Shown: in pieces, positions 17,774-26,759 of the stretch
Numbering within the stretch: position 1 is the stretch's first letter
How the letters are laid out: every line of letters starts with the position of its first letter
Origin: Rhizobium freirei PRF 81
GTDB lineage: Bacteria; Pseudomonadota; Alphaproteobacteria; Rhizobiales; Rhizobiaceae
Direction of reading: 5' to 3'
DNA: 64,000 bases
Assembly (NCBI RefSeq): GCF_000359745.1
Contig: NZ_AQHN01000067.1
Location: 1 to 64,000, forward strand
Translations under genes and position numbers: made by a program
Notes under the pieces: model-generated
Told to the model about the DNA's origin: nothing
Seen by the model: the letters and a program-made list of their open reading frames with translations, nothing else
The model's database searches: none

Positions 17774-18460
17774 ATGAACAAGGTTCTCCTCATCGACGAC
17801 GATGTCGAGTTGACAACGCTGCTGCAGGAATATCTGACAGAAGAAGGATATGACGTGGCGACGGACACGGACGGGCGCGCGGCAATTGCCGCTGCCGCTG
17901 GCAACACGGTGGATATCATCGTGCTCGATATCATGATGCCCCGTATGAACGGGATCGAGGTTCTGCAGAGAATCAGAAAGCTCAGCCCCGTTCCCGTCTT
18001 GATGCTGACCGCAAGAGGCGATGACATCGACCGGATATCTGGCCTGAACCTCGGTGCCGACGATTATGTGCCGAAACCCTGCTCGCCCGGTGAACTCGCG
18101 GCCAGGCTGCGCGCGATCCTTCGCCGTGCGGGCCAGCCCACAGCCGGTGCGGCGACCGACACGCTGAAGGCGGGGCAACTCGCGATCCATCCGGGCAGCA
18201 GGACGGCCGAATGGCGCGGCGAGGCTTTGGATCTTACCGGCACGGAATTTAGCCTGCTGGAAGTTCTCGCCCGCAGTGCCGGCCAGCTGGTGTCGAAGCA
18301 GGATATCTCGAAGCGGGCCTTCGGAAAGCCGCTTACGCCATTCGATCGCCGCATCGACGTCCATATCAGCAGCGTTCGCCAGAAGCTCGGGCTCAGAGAG
18401 GACGGACAATCCTGGATCCAATCCGTTCGCGGCCAGGGCTATCAACTTCTCGTGGACTGA
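17774..18460 (+). CDS. OmpR-family response regulator (CpxR-like)
   Basis: A 228-residue regulator. The receiver domain (1-120) has the acidic pair DDD near residue 8, the phospho-acceptor aspartate in VLDIMMPRMNG near 54 and the lysine in VPKP near 102. The winged helix-turn-helix domain (about 130-225) ends with the typical RGQGYQLLVD. It is followed 2 bases later by its sensor kinase. Length and motifs are those of CpxR-like regulators. The GTAAA-type direct repeats in front of its own gene, the efflux operon and the downstream lipoprotein are its probable targets. Confidence 0.9.
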   Translation: MNKVLLIDDDVELTTLLQEYLTEEGYDVATDTDGRAAIAAAAGNTVDIIVLDIMMPRMNGIEVLQRIRKLSPVPVLMLTARGDDIDRISGLNLGADDYVPKPCSPGELAARLRAILRRAGQPTAGAATDTLKAGQLAIHPGSRTAEWRGEALDLTGTEFSLLEVLARSAGQLVSKQDISKRAFGKPLTPFDRRIDVHISSVRQKLGLREDGQSWIQSVRGQGYQLLVD

Positions 18461-18462
18461 CC

Positions 18463-19779
18463 ATGCCCCGGCTTTTCTGGAAGTTCTTCACGATCATCTG
18501 GCTGACACTGGCGGTGACCGTCGCGGTCATCATCCTTACCGTCAAACTGCTTCAGGCAGTTCCTTTCGCGCGGGAACTGGCCGAGGAACGGCGAGGTCTC
18601 CTTCTGGACCTGACGGCAAACGTCCTGGTTCAGGACGGCGCAGATGCCGCTGCGCGTTTCGTGCGCGCGAGCGAAAAGACGCTGCCGCTCGGCCTTGCCA
18701 TTTCGGGGGCTGCCGATCCCGACACCTGCGCGAAGGAGAACACCGGCGATACAAGATCCGTTGTAAGGGATGGGGCTTGCTATCGGATTTCCCTGTCGGC
18801 TCCAATCGGCTTCTCCTTCGAGAATTTCGCTCCATTGATGCCGTGGCTCGCCATCCTGATATCGAGCACGCTGGCGGCGGGTGCCCTTGCCCGATACCTC
18901 ATTCGTCCTGTCGTGCATCTTCGCGATGGTTTGAGTGCCCTTGCCCATGGCCGCTTCGATTTTCGCATCGGTGACAAGATGGCCGGTCGAAAGGATGAGG
19001 TCACCGCACTTGCGCATGATTTCGATTCCAGCGCTGCGCGGCTGCAGGAGCTTCAAGCCGCACAGCAGCGACTTTTCCACGATGTCTCGCATGAACTGCG
19101 CTCGCCCTTGTCTCGTCTGCAGGCCGCGGTCGGCGTCCTCAGGCAGAGCCCGGCGAAGGTCGACATCATGCTCGACCGCATGGACAGGGAGGTTGAACGA
19201 CTTGATGTGCTTGTAGGCGAAATTCTGACGCTTGCCAGGCTAAACGCCGGCTCCAGCTTGCCGCTGAGAACGCAATCCGTCGATATCATCGAACTGCTAA
19301 ACGACATCCTTGGGGATGCAGCATTTGAAGCCCAGGCGCGGCGCGTCACGATCACGATGAGCATCGACGGCATTTTCCTGGCCGAGGTGGAAGGCGAGCT
19401 TATCTATCGAGCGCTCGAAAACGTCGTTCGCAACGCCGTCAAATACACCGCCGAGCATTCGAATGTAACCGTGTCTTGCGAGATGGCCGCGGAGCTTCTC
19501 ATTATCCGCGTGACGGATGCGGGGCCAGGGGTCGGGCGGGACGAAATCGAACGAATCTTTCAGCCGTTTTCCCGAGGTAACGACGCCGAGCCGCAAGGGG
19601 GATATGGCTTGGGCCTGGCGATCACCCGGCAAGCGGTCGAGCGCCATGGCGGACGCGTCTACGCATCGCTGCCGGTAACCGGCGGCTTGGAGATCACCCT
19701 CGAGATTCCCCGAAAGCCTGAAACCTTTGGCCCGATGGCGGATCACGGCCGATCTGGCTCGAGCCTCCGCAACCTCTAG
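18463..19779 (+). CDS. Sensor histidine kinase (CpxA-like)
   Basis: A 438-residue membrane kinase. It has TM1 (about 8-30), a short periplasmic sensor with two cysteines (about 35-115), TM2 (about 122-145), and a HAMP segment (about 145-195). The H-box follows as RLFHDVSHELRSPLSRLQAA near 205-220, with the N-box RALENVVRNAVKYT near 310 and G-boxes DAGPGVG and GGYGLGLAI to about 390. All catalytic motifs are intact. It autophosphorylates and passes phosphate to the adjacent regulator. The signal is unknown; CpxA relatives sense envelope stress, which fits efflux and lipoprotein targets. Confidence 0.9.
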   Translation: MPRLFWKFFTIIWLTLAVTVAVIILTVKLLQAVPFARELAEERRGLLLDLTANVLVQDGADAAARFVRASEKTLPLGLAISGAADPDTCAKENTGDTRSVVRDGACYRISLSAPIGFSFENFAPLMPWLAILISSTLAAGALARYLIRPVVHLRDGLSALAHGRFDFRIGDKMAGRKDEVTALAHDFDSSAARLQELQAAQQRLFHDVSHELRSPLSRLQAAVGVLRQSPAKVDIMLDRMDREVERLDVLVGEILTLARLNAGSSLPLRTQSVDIIELLNDILGDAAFEAQARRVTITMSIDGIFLAEVEGELIYRALENVVRNAVKYTAEHSNVTVSCEMAAELLIIRVTDAGPGVGRDEIERIFQPFSRGNDAEPQGGYGLGLAITRQAVERHGGRVYASLPVTGGLEITLEIPRKPETFGPMADHGRSGSSLRNL

Positions 19780-19803
19780 GGAGAGGTTCCTCTCGCCGGG
19801 ACT

Positions 19804-19829
19804 TTTACCTAACTTTACACAGCCTTTAC
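19804..19829. promoter_or_regulatory. Triple CpxR-like repeat before the lipoprotein gene
   Basis: On the reverse strand GTAAA-N6-GTAAA-N5-GTAAA is present (TTTAC at 19804, 19814 and 19825 forward), with exact matches to the CpxR half-site. It lies 60-85 bases before the lipoprotein ATG and just after the kinase gene. It mirrors the spacing of the repeats at 17676-17711. Confidence 0.55.
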
Positions 19830-19888
19830 TGCCATTAACGCCGGGCGCGCTACAGCTGAACTATCATCAAAGTTCACAAGATCCGCCC

Positions 19889-20734
19889 ATGACGTTCGGC
19901 CTTTGGCAAACCAAAATCTCAGCGCGTACGACAGTCTGCATCGTGCTGCTCGCAGCACTCCCCTCTTGCGCAAACATACCTCTGCATCAGGGCACCTCCC
20001 TTGGTTCCTATGCCGGCATGAGCGCTTCGGGAGGCTCAATGACCAAGGCAAAACTGCGGGTCGATTCGCCCCAGGTCCTTGCCGCGCGGACCGTGCACAT
20101 CGAGCCGACGGTAGCGCAGATCGGTAATAGCAGCGCCTTCGATCCCAAAAGCCTGGCTCTCGTAACAAACGCCATCGACCGGGCGTTATGCATCGGGCTT
20201 GGTGACCGCTTCCAGATCGTAGCAGCGAACCAACCAGCGGATCTGATCGTTCATGCCACGATCACGGATATCGTTCCGACGAACCGGACGGTTGCAGCGA
20301 CGTCCGCCGCGGCATCGCTTGGCACGTCCGTTGCGCTCGCCGTTCCAATTCCGAGGATCCCGATCGGTCTTGGAGGCTTGTCCGTCGAGGCAGAGGCAAT
20401 CGGTCAGGATGGGTTGCAGAAGGCGGCAATGCTCTGGTCGCGCGGCGCAAACATGCTCACGACAAAGGCCCGCATCTCCGTCGTTGGAGATGCTTACTCC
20501 CTCTCCTCCGCCTTCGGCGGCGACTTCAGCCGCATGCTGGTCAAAGGCCGCGATCCATTCAAAGGAACGCCAGCCATGCTCTCGATGCAGAGGATCAAGG
20601 CATCGCTCGGTGGCGACCCGAAATACGAGGCCTGCAGGCCATTCGGCCGCGCACCGGGCATCACGGGAGCGGTCGCCGGTCAATTGGGCTTGCCACCAGG
20701 CTGGAGCGATAAGGGCGCGGCAGCCTCCCCGTGA
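19889..20734 (+). CDS. Putative DUF3313-type lipoprotein
   Basis: A 281-residue protein starting with a lipoprotein signal peptide (CIVLLAALPSCANIP, lipidation cysteine near residue 27), followed by a domain resembling DUF3313 lipoproteins (TARTVHIEPT, then ADLIVHATITDIVPTNR near 120, then a WSRGAN segment near 195). The function of that family is not established. The start at 19889 is chosen because it begins the signal peptide; an upstream frame from 19727 runs into the kinase gene. The CpxR-like repeats in front suggest control by the adjacent two-component system. Confidence 0.72.
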   Translation: MTFGLWQTKISARTTVCIVLLAALPSCANIPLHQGTSLGSYAGMSASGGSMTKAKLRVDSPQVLAARTVHIEPTVAQIGNSSAFDPKSLALVTNAIDRALCIGLGDRFQIVAANQPADLIVHATITDIVPTNRTVAATSAAASLGTSVALAVPIPRIPIGLGGLSVEAEAIGQDGLQKAAMLWSRGANMLTTKARISVVGDAYSLSSAFGGDFSRMLVKGRDPFKGTPAMLSMQRIKASLGGDPKYEACRPFGRAPGITGAVAGQLGLPPGWSDKGAAASP

Positions 20735-20840
20735 CGACACTAGGCGGATGACGCCCGCCATCACCGGCCATCCAGCAAGTCGCTCGCAACGAGCAAACTT
20801 ACGGCACTTCAAGCAAGATCAACGAAGAAAGGATATCGAT

Positions 20841-21200
20841 ATGAAAAACTATCTGAAACGAATGGCGGTGGTTGCCTCCATTTTTGCCTCAGGCCCAGCG
20901 CTTGCCGCGGAAGGACAGGCCTATCTGACGCCGCAAAAGGCGGCCGCCATCCTCGCCGACGGGCGGCCCTGGGCGGCGAATGCGCCCGACGGCAAGGCGC
21001 TCAAGATCATCCTGAACAAGGATGGCACCGGAAGCGTGCACGGCCCCATGCCGTTTACGCTGTCCCTCACCTGGTCGGTTAAGAACGATACAATGTGCAT
21101 CCTCGGCAAGATGGGAACCAAATGCCTTCGCTTCCGCGAGGTTCCCGGCGGGCTTCAGAGCTGGGACGGCGAAAAGCCCGATCTGAAATTCAGCCGCTAG
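20841..21200 (+). CDS. Small exported protein of unknown function
   Basis: A 119-residue protein with a clear signal peptide (residues 1-22, MAVVASIFASGPALA, cleaved before AEGQ). The mature part has a GTGSVHG strand and two cysteines (TMCILGKMGTKCL) that could form a disulfide. I do not recognise the family. It resembles small periplasmic proteins with a single compact beta domain. A GAAAGGA site precedes the ATG at the right distance. It lies 106 bases after the DUF3313-like gene and may be co-transcribed with it. Confidence 0.7.
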   Translation: MKNYLKRMAVVASIFASGPALAAEGQAYLTPQKAAAILADGRPWAANAPDGKALKIILNKDGTGSVHGPMPFTLSLTWSVKNDTMCILGKMGTKCLRFREVPGGLQSWDGEKPDLKFSR

Positions 21201-21239
21201 ACGATGTCAGCGTAATGAGTCCGGTCGCAAGGGAGCATC

Positions 21240-21380
21240 ATGGTGGTCATGATGACCCTTGTCGCCGGCCTCGTGCTTGGTGGAACCTTCGCGCTCACGA
21301 CACTGAGCCAGACCATTCAATATGATCCGCGCTCCGATCGCCAATCTAGCCGTCGGCCAGCTGATCATCGGCAGCAATAG
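21240..21380 (+). CDS. Possible small membrane peptide
   Basis: A 46-codon frame with a GGGAG site 9 bases upstream encodes one hydrophobic helix (VVMMTLVAGLVLGGTFAL) followed by a polar, Arg-rich tail. No family is recognised. It could be a genuine small protein or a chance frame between two operons. Confidence 0.25.
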   Translation: MVVMMTLVAGLVLGGTFALTTLSQTIQYDPRSDRQSSRRPADHRQQ

Positions 21381-21449
21381 GCTGCTCACCTCCTTTAATC
21401 GCGAAATTGTAAATCCTGCCGCAAGCGCAACAGTGAAGCTCTTGACGAA

Positions 21450-21465
21450 ATGTTATCGATAACAT
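21450..21465. promoter_or_regulatory. LacI-type operator, sugar ABC promoter
   Basis: ATGTTATCGATAACAT is a perfect 16-bp palindrome 32 bases before the ABC ATPase start. The same word occurs at 28954-28969, and variants at 26303 and 31503. It is the expected operator for the LacI-family regulator encoded at 25268-26293. Confidence 0.8.
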
Positions 21466-21497
21466 AGCCTCCTCATCGAAGCTTTGGGAGGAGCGGA

Positions 21498-22994
21498 ATG
21501 GACAATGGAAAGCTGCTCGAATTTTCCGACATCACCAAGGAATTTGGCGGAACGCGTGCACTATCGAATGTGTCTCTCGACTTGCAGCGTGGCGAAATCC
21601 TGGCACTTCTCGGAGAAAATGGCGCCGGCAAATCGACGCTCATCAAGACCTTAGCAGGCATCTACAAGCCGGACGGCGGGCAGATCCTGTTTCGTGGCAA
21701 GCCCTATCATCACCGGCCGCCGCAGCCAAACCAGCGTCAGCCGGTCGCTTTCATCCACCAGGATCTCGGGCTGATAGAATGGATGACGGTTGGCGAGAAT
21801 GTCGGGCTTGCGCAGGGTTACTCCTTACGTGGACGACTGATAGACTGGCGCGCGACTGAGCGGCGCACAGCAGAAGCCCTCAAACTGGTCGGCTGCGATT
21901 TCGATCCTTCGACCCGCGTGCAGGAACTGACCCGCACGGAAAAGTCTCTTGTTGCAATCGCCCGCGCGCTCGCCGTCGAAGCGGACGTACTGGTTCTCGA
22001 CGAGCCGACGGCAAGCTTGCCCGCCGACGAAGTCGAGAAGCTGTTTGCTGCCATTCGTCCGCTGAAAGAGCGCGGCGTCGCCATGATCTATGTCTCGCAT
22101 CGCCTTGATGAAATCTTCCGCATTGCCGACCGCGTTGCGGTTCTGCGCGACGGGCAATTGGTGGGTCAGAAGCCTGTTTCCGAGACCACGCCGGATGAGC
22201 TCATCCGCATGATCGTCGGACGCAAGGCTGATCAGCTGTTCGTCAAGGCCGGGAAAAGCGCAGGGCCTGCTATCGTGTCGGTGAGGGAGCTTTCCTGCCG
22301 CGGTGCCGGACCCGTATCCTTCGATATCCGCCAGGGCGAATTGCTTGGCCTCGTCGGGTTGCGAGGCGCCGGTCAGGAGCTGATCGGGCGCGCCCTCTTC
22401 GGCTGCGAGCCGTCGCAGGGAAGCGTGCAATTGAATGGGGCCGAGCCTGATCTTTCCAGCACGGTTGCAGCGATGGCCTCCGGGATCGGGCTGATCGCCA
22501 GGGACCGGACGGAAGAGTCCGTCGCCATGTCGCTCAGCCTGCGCGAAAATACCTTCCTCAATCCAGGCGCATCGGGGCGCAGCCTGTTCTCTTTCCTGTC
22601 ACCGCGCCGCGAAGCGGAAATGGCCTATTCTCTCGGCAGCCGGGTCGGTCTCCGGCCGAATGATCAGAACCTTGCCATCGAGGCGCTGTCGGGCGGCAAT
22701 CAGCAGAAGGTCGTTGTCGGACGCTGGCTGGCAACAGGCCGCAAATTGCTGATCGCCGAAGACCCGACCGCCGGCGTCGACGTCGGTGCCAAGGCCGACA
22801 TCTATCGGCTTATCGCCGAGGCGGTCGAGGCGGGCCTCGCCGTCCTCGTCGTCTCCACGGATTTCGAGGAAATCGCCCATATCTGCCATCGTGCCCTCGT
22901 GTTTTCGCGCGGAAGGATCGTGCGTGAGCTTAGCGGCGGCGACCTGACAACACCGGCGGTCATCGCCGCCGCATCTGCGTCCGAAGCGGCCTGA
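21498..22994 (+). CDS. Sugar ABC transporter ATP-binding protein (RbsA/MglA type)
   Basis: A 498-residue ATPase with two nucleotide-binding domains, as usual for CUT2 sugar importers. Domain 1 has Walker A GENGAGKST near 38 and Walker B VLVLDEPTASLP near 165. Domain 2 has a degenerate Walker A (GLRGAGQE near 290) but an intact signature LSGGNQQKVVVGRW near 395, the usual asymmetry of the family. It energises import by the permease and binding protein encoded next. The operator palindrome in front places it under the LacI regulator at 25268. From the neighbouring enzymes, a sugar acid such as gluconate or idonate, or a related polyol, is the likely cargo. Confidence 0.9.
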   Translation: MDNGKLLEFSDITKEFGGTRALSNVSLDLQRGEILALLGENGAGKSTLIKTLAGIYKPDGGQILFRGKPYHHRPPQPNQRQPVAFIHQDLGLIEWMTVGENVGLAQGYSLRGRLIDWRATERRTAEALKLVGCDFDPSTRVQELTRTEKSLVAIARALAVEADVLVLDEPTASLPADEVEKLFAAIRPLKERGVAMIYVSHRLDEIFRIADRVAVLRDGQLVGQKPVSETTPDELIRMIVGRKADQLFVKAGKSAGPAIVSVRELSCRGAGPVSFDIRQGELLGLVGLRGAGQELIGRALFGCEPSQGSVQLNGAEPDLSSTVAAMASGIGLIARDRTEESVAMSLSLRENTFLNPGASGRSLFSFLSPRREAEMAYSLGSRVGLRPNDQNLAIEALSGGNQQKVVVGRWLATGRKLLIAEDPTAGVDVGAKADIYRLIAEAVEAGLAVLVVSTDFEEIAHICHRALVFSRGRIVRELSGGDLTTPAVIAAASASEAA

Positions 22995-23010
22995 ACCGGA
23001 GAGGAACATC

Positions 23011-24081
23011 ATGCAATCGATCGAATCCAATGCACTTGAGCCAACTCGCGCCGAGCTTTCGTCAATGAGCTTCGGCCAGAAGATCCAGCGCCTGCTGCCG
23101 GTCTATGGCCTCGTCATCCTGACCGTCTTCCTGATCCTGCTTTTCTCCATTCTGCTGCCGCAGACCTTCCCGACGATGCTCAACCTGCGTTCGATCATTT
23201 CGGACAAGACGATCATCGCCATCCTGTCGCTGGCGGCGATGATCCCGATGGCGGCGGGACGCATCGATCTGACGATCGGCTATGGCATCGTGCTCTGGCA
23301 TGTGCTTGCGATCAGCCTTCAGACGATGTTCGGGCTGCCCTGGCCTGTCGCCGTGCTGATCGTCATCGCCCTAGGCGCGCTGACCGGTTTTCTGAACGGC
23401 CTATTGGTGGAGGTCGCCAAGATCGACAGCTTCATCGCCACGCTCGGCACCGGCACGGTTCTTTATGCGATCGCGCTCTGGCATACGGGCGGCCGGCAGG
23501 TTGTGGGCATGCTGCCGCAAGGATTTTATGCACTGAACGGAACGATGGTTTTCGGCCTGCCGATCACCGGCATCTATGTTCTGGCGCTTGCTTTCGCGAT
23601 GTGGATCGTCCTCGAATATCTGCCGATCGGCCGTTATGTCTATGCGATCGGTGCCAACCCGAAGGCTGCCGCCCTGAATGGCATCCCCGTCCGCCGCTTC
23701 GTCATCGGCGCGTTCATCACTTCAGGCACACTTGCCGCTGTCGCCGGCGTTCTGCTTGCTTCCAAGCTGCGCATCGGTCAGGCAAGCGTCGGGCTTGAAT
23801 ATCTCCTGCCTGCACTGGTCGGCGCCTTCCTCGGATCGACCACCATCAAGCCGGGCCGCGTCAACGTGTGGGGCACGATGATCGGCGTCATCATCCTGGC
23901 CGTCGGCATTGCCGGCATCCAACAATTCGGCGGCTCCTTCTATGTCGAGCCGTTGTTCAACGGTGTCACCTTGCTCGTCGCCATCGGTATAGCTGGCTAT
24001 GCGCAGCGCCGTCGCAGCCATGCCGGGCGCATGGCGCCACCCCAGGCGTCGCAACTCTCCGCCAAGCCGGCGGAAGAATAA
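23011..24081 (+). CDS. Sugar ABC transporter permease (RbsC type)
   Basis: A 356-residue CUT2-family inner membrane permease with about nine to ten hydrophobic helices. It contains the family loop motif GRIDLTIG near 85 (DLSVG-like) and the conserved NAKAAALNGI-type cytoplasmic segment (ANPKAAALNGIPVRR near 222-236). It works as a homodimer channel with the ATPase upstream. Its start lies 16 bases after the ATPase stop with a GGAGAGG site. The C-terminal 25 residues are an Arg-rich cytoplasmic tail. Confidence 0.9.
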   Translation: MQSIESNALEPTRAELSSMSFGQKIQRLLPVYGLVILTVFLILLFSILLPQTFPTMLNLRSIISDKTIIAILSLAAMIPMAAGRIDLTIGYGIVLWHVLAISLQTMFGLPWPVAVLIVIALGALTGFLNGLLVEVAKIDSFIATLGTGTVLYAIALWHTGGRQVVGMLPQGFYALNGTMVFGLPITGIYVLALAFAMWIVLEYLPIGRYVYAIGANPKAAALNGIPVRRFVIGAFITSGTLAAVAGVLLASKLRIGQASVGLEYLLPALVGAFLGSTTIKPGRVNVWGTMIGVIILAVGIAGIQQFGGSFYVEPLFNGVTLLVAIGIAGYAQRRRSHAGRMAPPQASQLSAKPAEE

Positions 24082-24121
24082 AAGTCATCTGCCATTCAAA
24101 TGTTCAAAGGGAGGAGAAGAC

Positions 24122-25216
24122 ATGAATCGTAGACAATTCCTGCAAGCCGCAACCGCGGTACTGGTGCTTTGCGCCAGCCACGCCTATGCCGATCCGATGG
24201 CGGACGCCAAGGCCGTCGTTGACAAATATGCAACCCCGGTCGCCAAATGGGACGGCCCGACGACGGGACCGAAGGCGCAGGCTGGCAAGACCATCGTCGT
24301 GTTGGCGGGCGACCTCAAGAATGGCGGTATTCTCGGCGTCAGCAACGGTGTCGAAGAGGCGGCAAAAGCGATCGGCTGGCAGGTGAAGGTTCTCGATGGC
24401 GCAGGCTCCATCGGCGGACGCACGGCCGCGTTCGGCCAGGCGATAGCCCTGCAGCCTGCCGGCATCATCATCGACGGCTTCGATGCCGTCGAGCAGGGGC
24501 CTGCGCTGGAACAGGCAAAAGCCGCCAAGATCCCGCTGGTCGCCTGGCATGCCGGCCCGGTCATCGGTCCCGATGACAAGAACGGCCTCTTCGCCAATGT
24601 CAGCACCGATGCCATGGAAGTCTCGAAAGCCGCAGCCAACTGGGCATTCGCCGATGCCAAGGGCAAGCCGGGCGTCATCATCTTCACGGATTCGACCTAT
24701 GCGATCGCCATTGCCAAGGCCGACAAGATGAAGCAGGAGATCGAACGGCTGGGCGGCAAAGTGCTCGAATATGTCGATACTCCGATCGCAGAGACATCTC
24801 AACGCATGCCGCAGCTCACGACCTCGCTCCTGCAGAGGTATGGTGACAGCTGGACGCACTCGCTCGCGATCAACGACCTTTATTTCGACTTCATGGGTCC
24901 GTCGCTTGCCTCCGCCGGCAAGGGCGGCACCGATGCGCCGATCAATGTTGCCGCCGGCGACGGTTCACAGTCGGCCTATGAGCGCATTCGCGCTGGTCAA
25001 TATCAGAAGGTCACGGTCGCCGAGCCGCTCAATCTCCAGGGCTGGCAACTGGTCGATGAACTCAATCGTGCTTTCGCCGGCGAGAAATGGTCCGGCTATC
25101 TGTCGCCGCTGCATGTTGTAACGTCCGGCAACATCCAGTCCGACGGCGGCCCGAAAAACACGTTCGATCCGGACAATGGCTACAGAGATCAATACAAGAA
25201 GATCTGGGGCAAGTGA
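24122..25216 (+). CDS. Sugar ABC transporter periplasmic binding protein
   Basis: A 364-residue CUT2-type binding protein (periplasmic binding protein type 1 fold). Its signal peptide begins MNRRQFLQAATAVLVLCASH and is cleaved near residue 23; the RRQFL start resembles a Tat signal. The two-lobe fold is visible from repeated alpha/beta segments (GIIIDGFDAVEQGPALEQAK near 118-137, PLNLQGWQL near 305). GGGAGGAG precedes the ATG. Longer than RbsB (about 296 residues), it matches the rhizobial sugar acid/polyol type. It closes the importer operon and is followed by a strong hairpin. Confidence 0.88.
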   Translation: MNRRQFLQAATAVLVLCASHAYADPMADAKAVVDKYATPVAKWDGPTTGPKAQAGKTIVVLAGDLKNGGILGVSNGVEEAAKAIGWQVKVLDGAGSIGGRTAAFGQAIALQPAGIIIDGFDAVEQGPALEQAKAAKIPLVAWHAGPVIGPDDKNGLFANVSTDAMEVSKAAANWAFADAKGKPGVIIFTDSTYAIAIAKADKMKQEIERLGGKVLEYVDTPIAETSQRMPQLTTSLLQRYGDSWTHSLAINDLYFDFMGPSLASAGKGGTDAPINVAAGDGSQSAYERIRAGQYQKVTVAEPLNLQGWQLVDELNRAFAGEKWSGYLSPLHVVTSGNIQSDGGPKNTFDPDNGYRDQYKKIWGK

Positions 25217-25232
25217 TCCCGGCCATGGGAAG

Positions 25233-25259
25233 TGGCGCGGCTTGCAGGCCGCGCCATTT
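25233..25259. terminator. Bidirectional hairpin terminator
   Basis: TGGCGCGGC (25233-25241) and GCCGCGCCA (25248-25256) form a 9-bp GC-rich stem with a TTGCAG loop, followed by TTTC. It sits between the converging binding-protein and lacI-type genes. Confidence 0.75.
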
Positions 25260-25267
25260 CGCTGAGC

Positions 25268-26293
25268 TTATACTGACGGCCGTCGGCTGCTTTCGCGCGC
25301 GATCAGCTGTGGCGAAATCTTAACGTCGGCGACAGTCTGCGTATCGTCCAGAATATCGAGGATCAATTGCGCGGTCCGCGCGCCGATTTCCCGCGCGAAA
25401 GCGTTGATCGTCGTCAGGGTCGGCACACAGACTTCGCCGATTTCATAATTGCCGAAACCGCCGATGGAAAAACGCTCGGGCACAGGGATTCCAAGCCGGC
25501 GACACTCCGTCAGTGCACCGTAGGCAGCAAGATCCGAGACGCAGACGACCGCTTCCGTATCCGGATAAAGTTCGATCAGCCTCGCCATGGCATTGGCGCC
25601 TTCCCGCATCGAAATCGGCGGCGATCCCGCCGCGATCAGCCTGGAAGCATCGAGGCCATGCGCTTGCATTGCCGCGACAAAGCCTAGTCTGCGCTCGCTA
25701 CCGCGCGAATCCCGCTCGACATCGCCGCCGATGAAGGCGATACGCCGACAGCCGAGCGCGACGAAATGATCGACCATATCGCGCATGACGGCCCTATTGG
25801 AAAAGCCGACATAATGGCCGATCGGATCGGCCGGAATGTCCCAGGTCTCTATGACCGGGATTGCCACAGTCTGCAAAAGCCGGCGTGCGCGCTCCGTGTG
25901 CACACCGCCGGTCACGACAATCGCCTGGGGCTTGCGACGGAGCAATTGCTCGATCAGCCGCTCCTCTTCCTCGACATTGTAGTTGGTGTAGCCAAGCAGA
26001 ATCTGCATGTCCCGCTTGGACAAGGTATCGGAGAGGCCACCAACCGTATCTGCGAAATTGGCATTGTTGATGGAAGGAATGGTGACCGCGACAAAGCCGG
26101 ACTTTTGCGAACGCAGGTTGGAAGCTGTGCTGTCGAAGACATAGCCAAGCTCTTCCGCGGTTCTGAGGATCGCTTCGCGGGTCTCCGGGCTCACCAGGCT
26201 ATCGGCCTTGAAGGCACGCGACACCGTCATGGGAGAAACCCCCATGACGCGGGCGATATCTGCCATGATAGGCTTTTTTCGATCGTTACTCAT
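25268..26293 (-). CDS. LacI/GntR-type transcriptional repressor of sugar acid genes
   Basis: A 341-residue LacI-family regulator. Its helix-turn-helix (residues about 9-30, MADIARVMGVSPMTVSRAF) and hinge helix (about 48-60) are followed by a periplasmic-binding-like effector domain. The closest pattern by eye is E. coli GntR/IdnR, repressors of gluconate and idonate genes. It is probably released from DNA by the sugar acid or a phosphorylated product. Four operator palindromes with the core GTTATCGATAAC lie in front of the ABC importer, the SDR/reductase pair, the HbpS/SMP-30 pair and its own gene, so it likely controls the whole 21.4-32.4 kb block including itself. Confidence 0.9.
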   Translation of the reverse strand: MSNDRKKPIMADIARVMGVSPMTVSRAFKADSLVSPETREAILRTAEELGYVFDSTASNLRSQKSGFVAVTIPSINNANFADTVGGLSDTLSKRDMQILLGYTNYNVEEEERLIEQLLRRKPQAIVVTGGVHTERARRLLQTVAIPVIETWDIPADPIGHYVGFSNRAVMRDMVDHFVALGCRRIAFIGGDVERDSRGSERRLGFVAAMQAHGLDASRLIAAGSPPISMREGANAMARLIELYPDTEAVVCVSDLAAYGALTECRRLGIPVPERFSIGGFGNYEIGEVCVPTLTTINAFAREIGARTAQLILDILDDTQTVADVKISPQLIARESSRRPSV

Positions 26294-26302
26294 TGATGGC
26301 CT

Positions 26303-26318
26303 ATGTTATCGTTACCAT
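26303..26318. promoter_or_regulatory. LacI-type operator variant, autoregulatory
   Basis: ATGTTATCGTTACCAT lies 10 bases upstream of the repressor start and differs from the perfect operator at two positions in one half. It suggests weaker autoregulation. Confidence 0.65.
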
Positions 26319-26426
26319 CAGAGTAATATGCCTCTTTCCTAAATGGCAAGAGGCACTGCAGGGTGTCGCGTTAGACGGTCACAGAACTTTGACGGCCCGG
26401 CGCTGGAAAACACCTTGCGAAACATC

Positions 26427-26759
26427 CTATAGCTGGAACTCATGCGCAAGCGTCACATGATGATGGATACGTCCCTCGAAAAACCGCGACAGCACCGCTT
26501 CCGTTGCCGCACGGGCTTCGGTGCGTACCGGGCTTGCAAGAGCCTTTTCCACGGCAGCCATGTCGGGATAGTTGACGGCTAGAATCATCGGAAATTCAGG
26601 CGCCCCTTCGTCGCGGGCCTCGGCAAAGGTAACTCTGACGTCGAGAGCGCCGGGAAACTGCTTCCATTTCGGCAGAATGGTTTCCATGACCGCCGTTCGA
26701 AACGCCTCTGCCTCCCCTTCCCTGACCTTGCCTTCGAATAATGCGTATCGGGTAATCAT
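26427..26759 (-). CDS. Small dimeric alpha/beta-barrel-like protein
   Basis: A 110-residue protein with the length and strand-helix pattern of ferredoxin-like dimeric alpha/beta barrel proteins (EthD, Dabb or antibiotic monooxygenase type). It has MITRYALFEGKVREGEAEAF at the start and a conserved-looking HHHV near 98-101. The function is not known; such proteins often act on small acids or aldehydes in catabolic operons. Its start overlaps the stop of the next upstream gene (4 bases, 26756-26759), so it is translated from the sugar acid operon. Confidence 0.65.
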   Translation of the reverse strand: MITRYALFEGKVREGEAEAFRTAVMETILPKWKQFPGALDVRVTFAEARDEGAPEFPMILAVNYPDMAAVEKALASPVRTEARAATEAVLSRFFEGRIHHHVTLAHEFQL

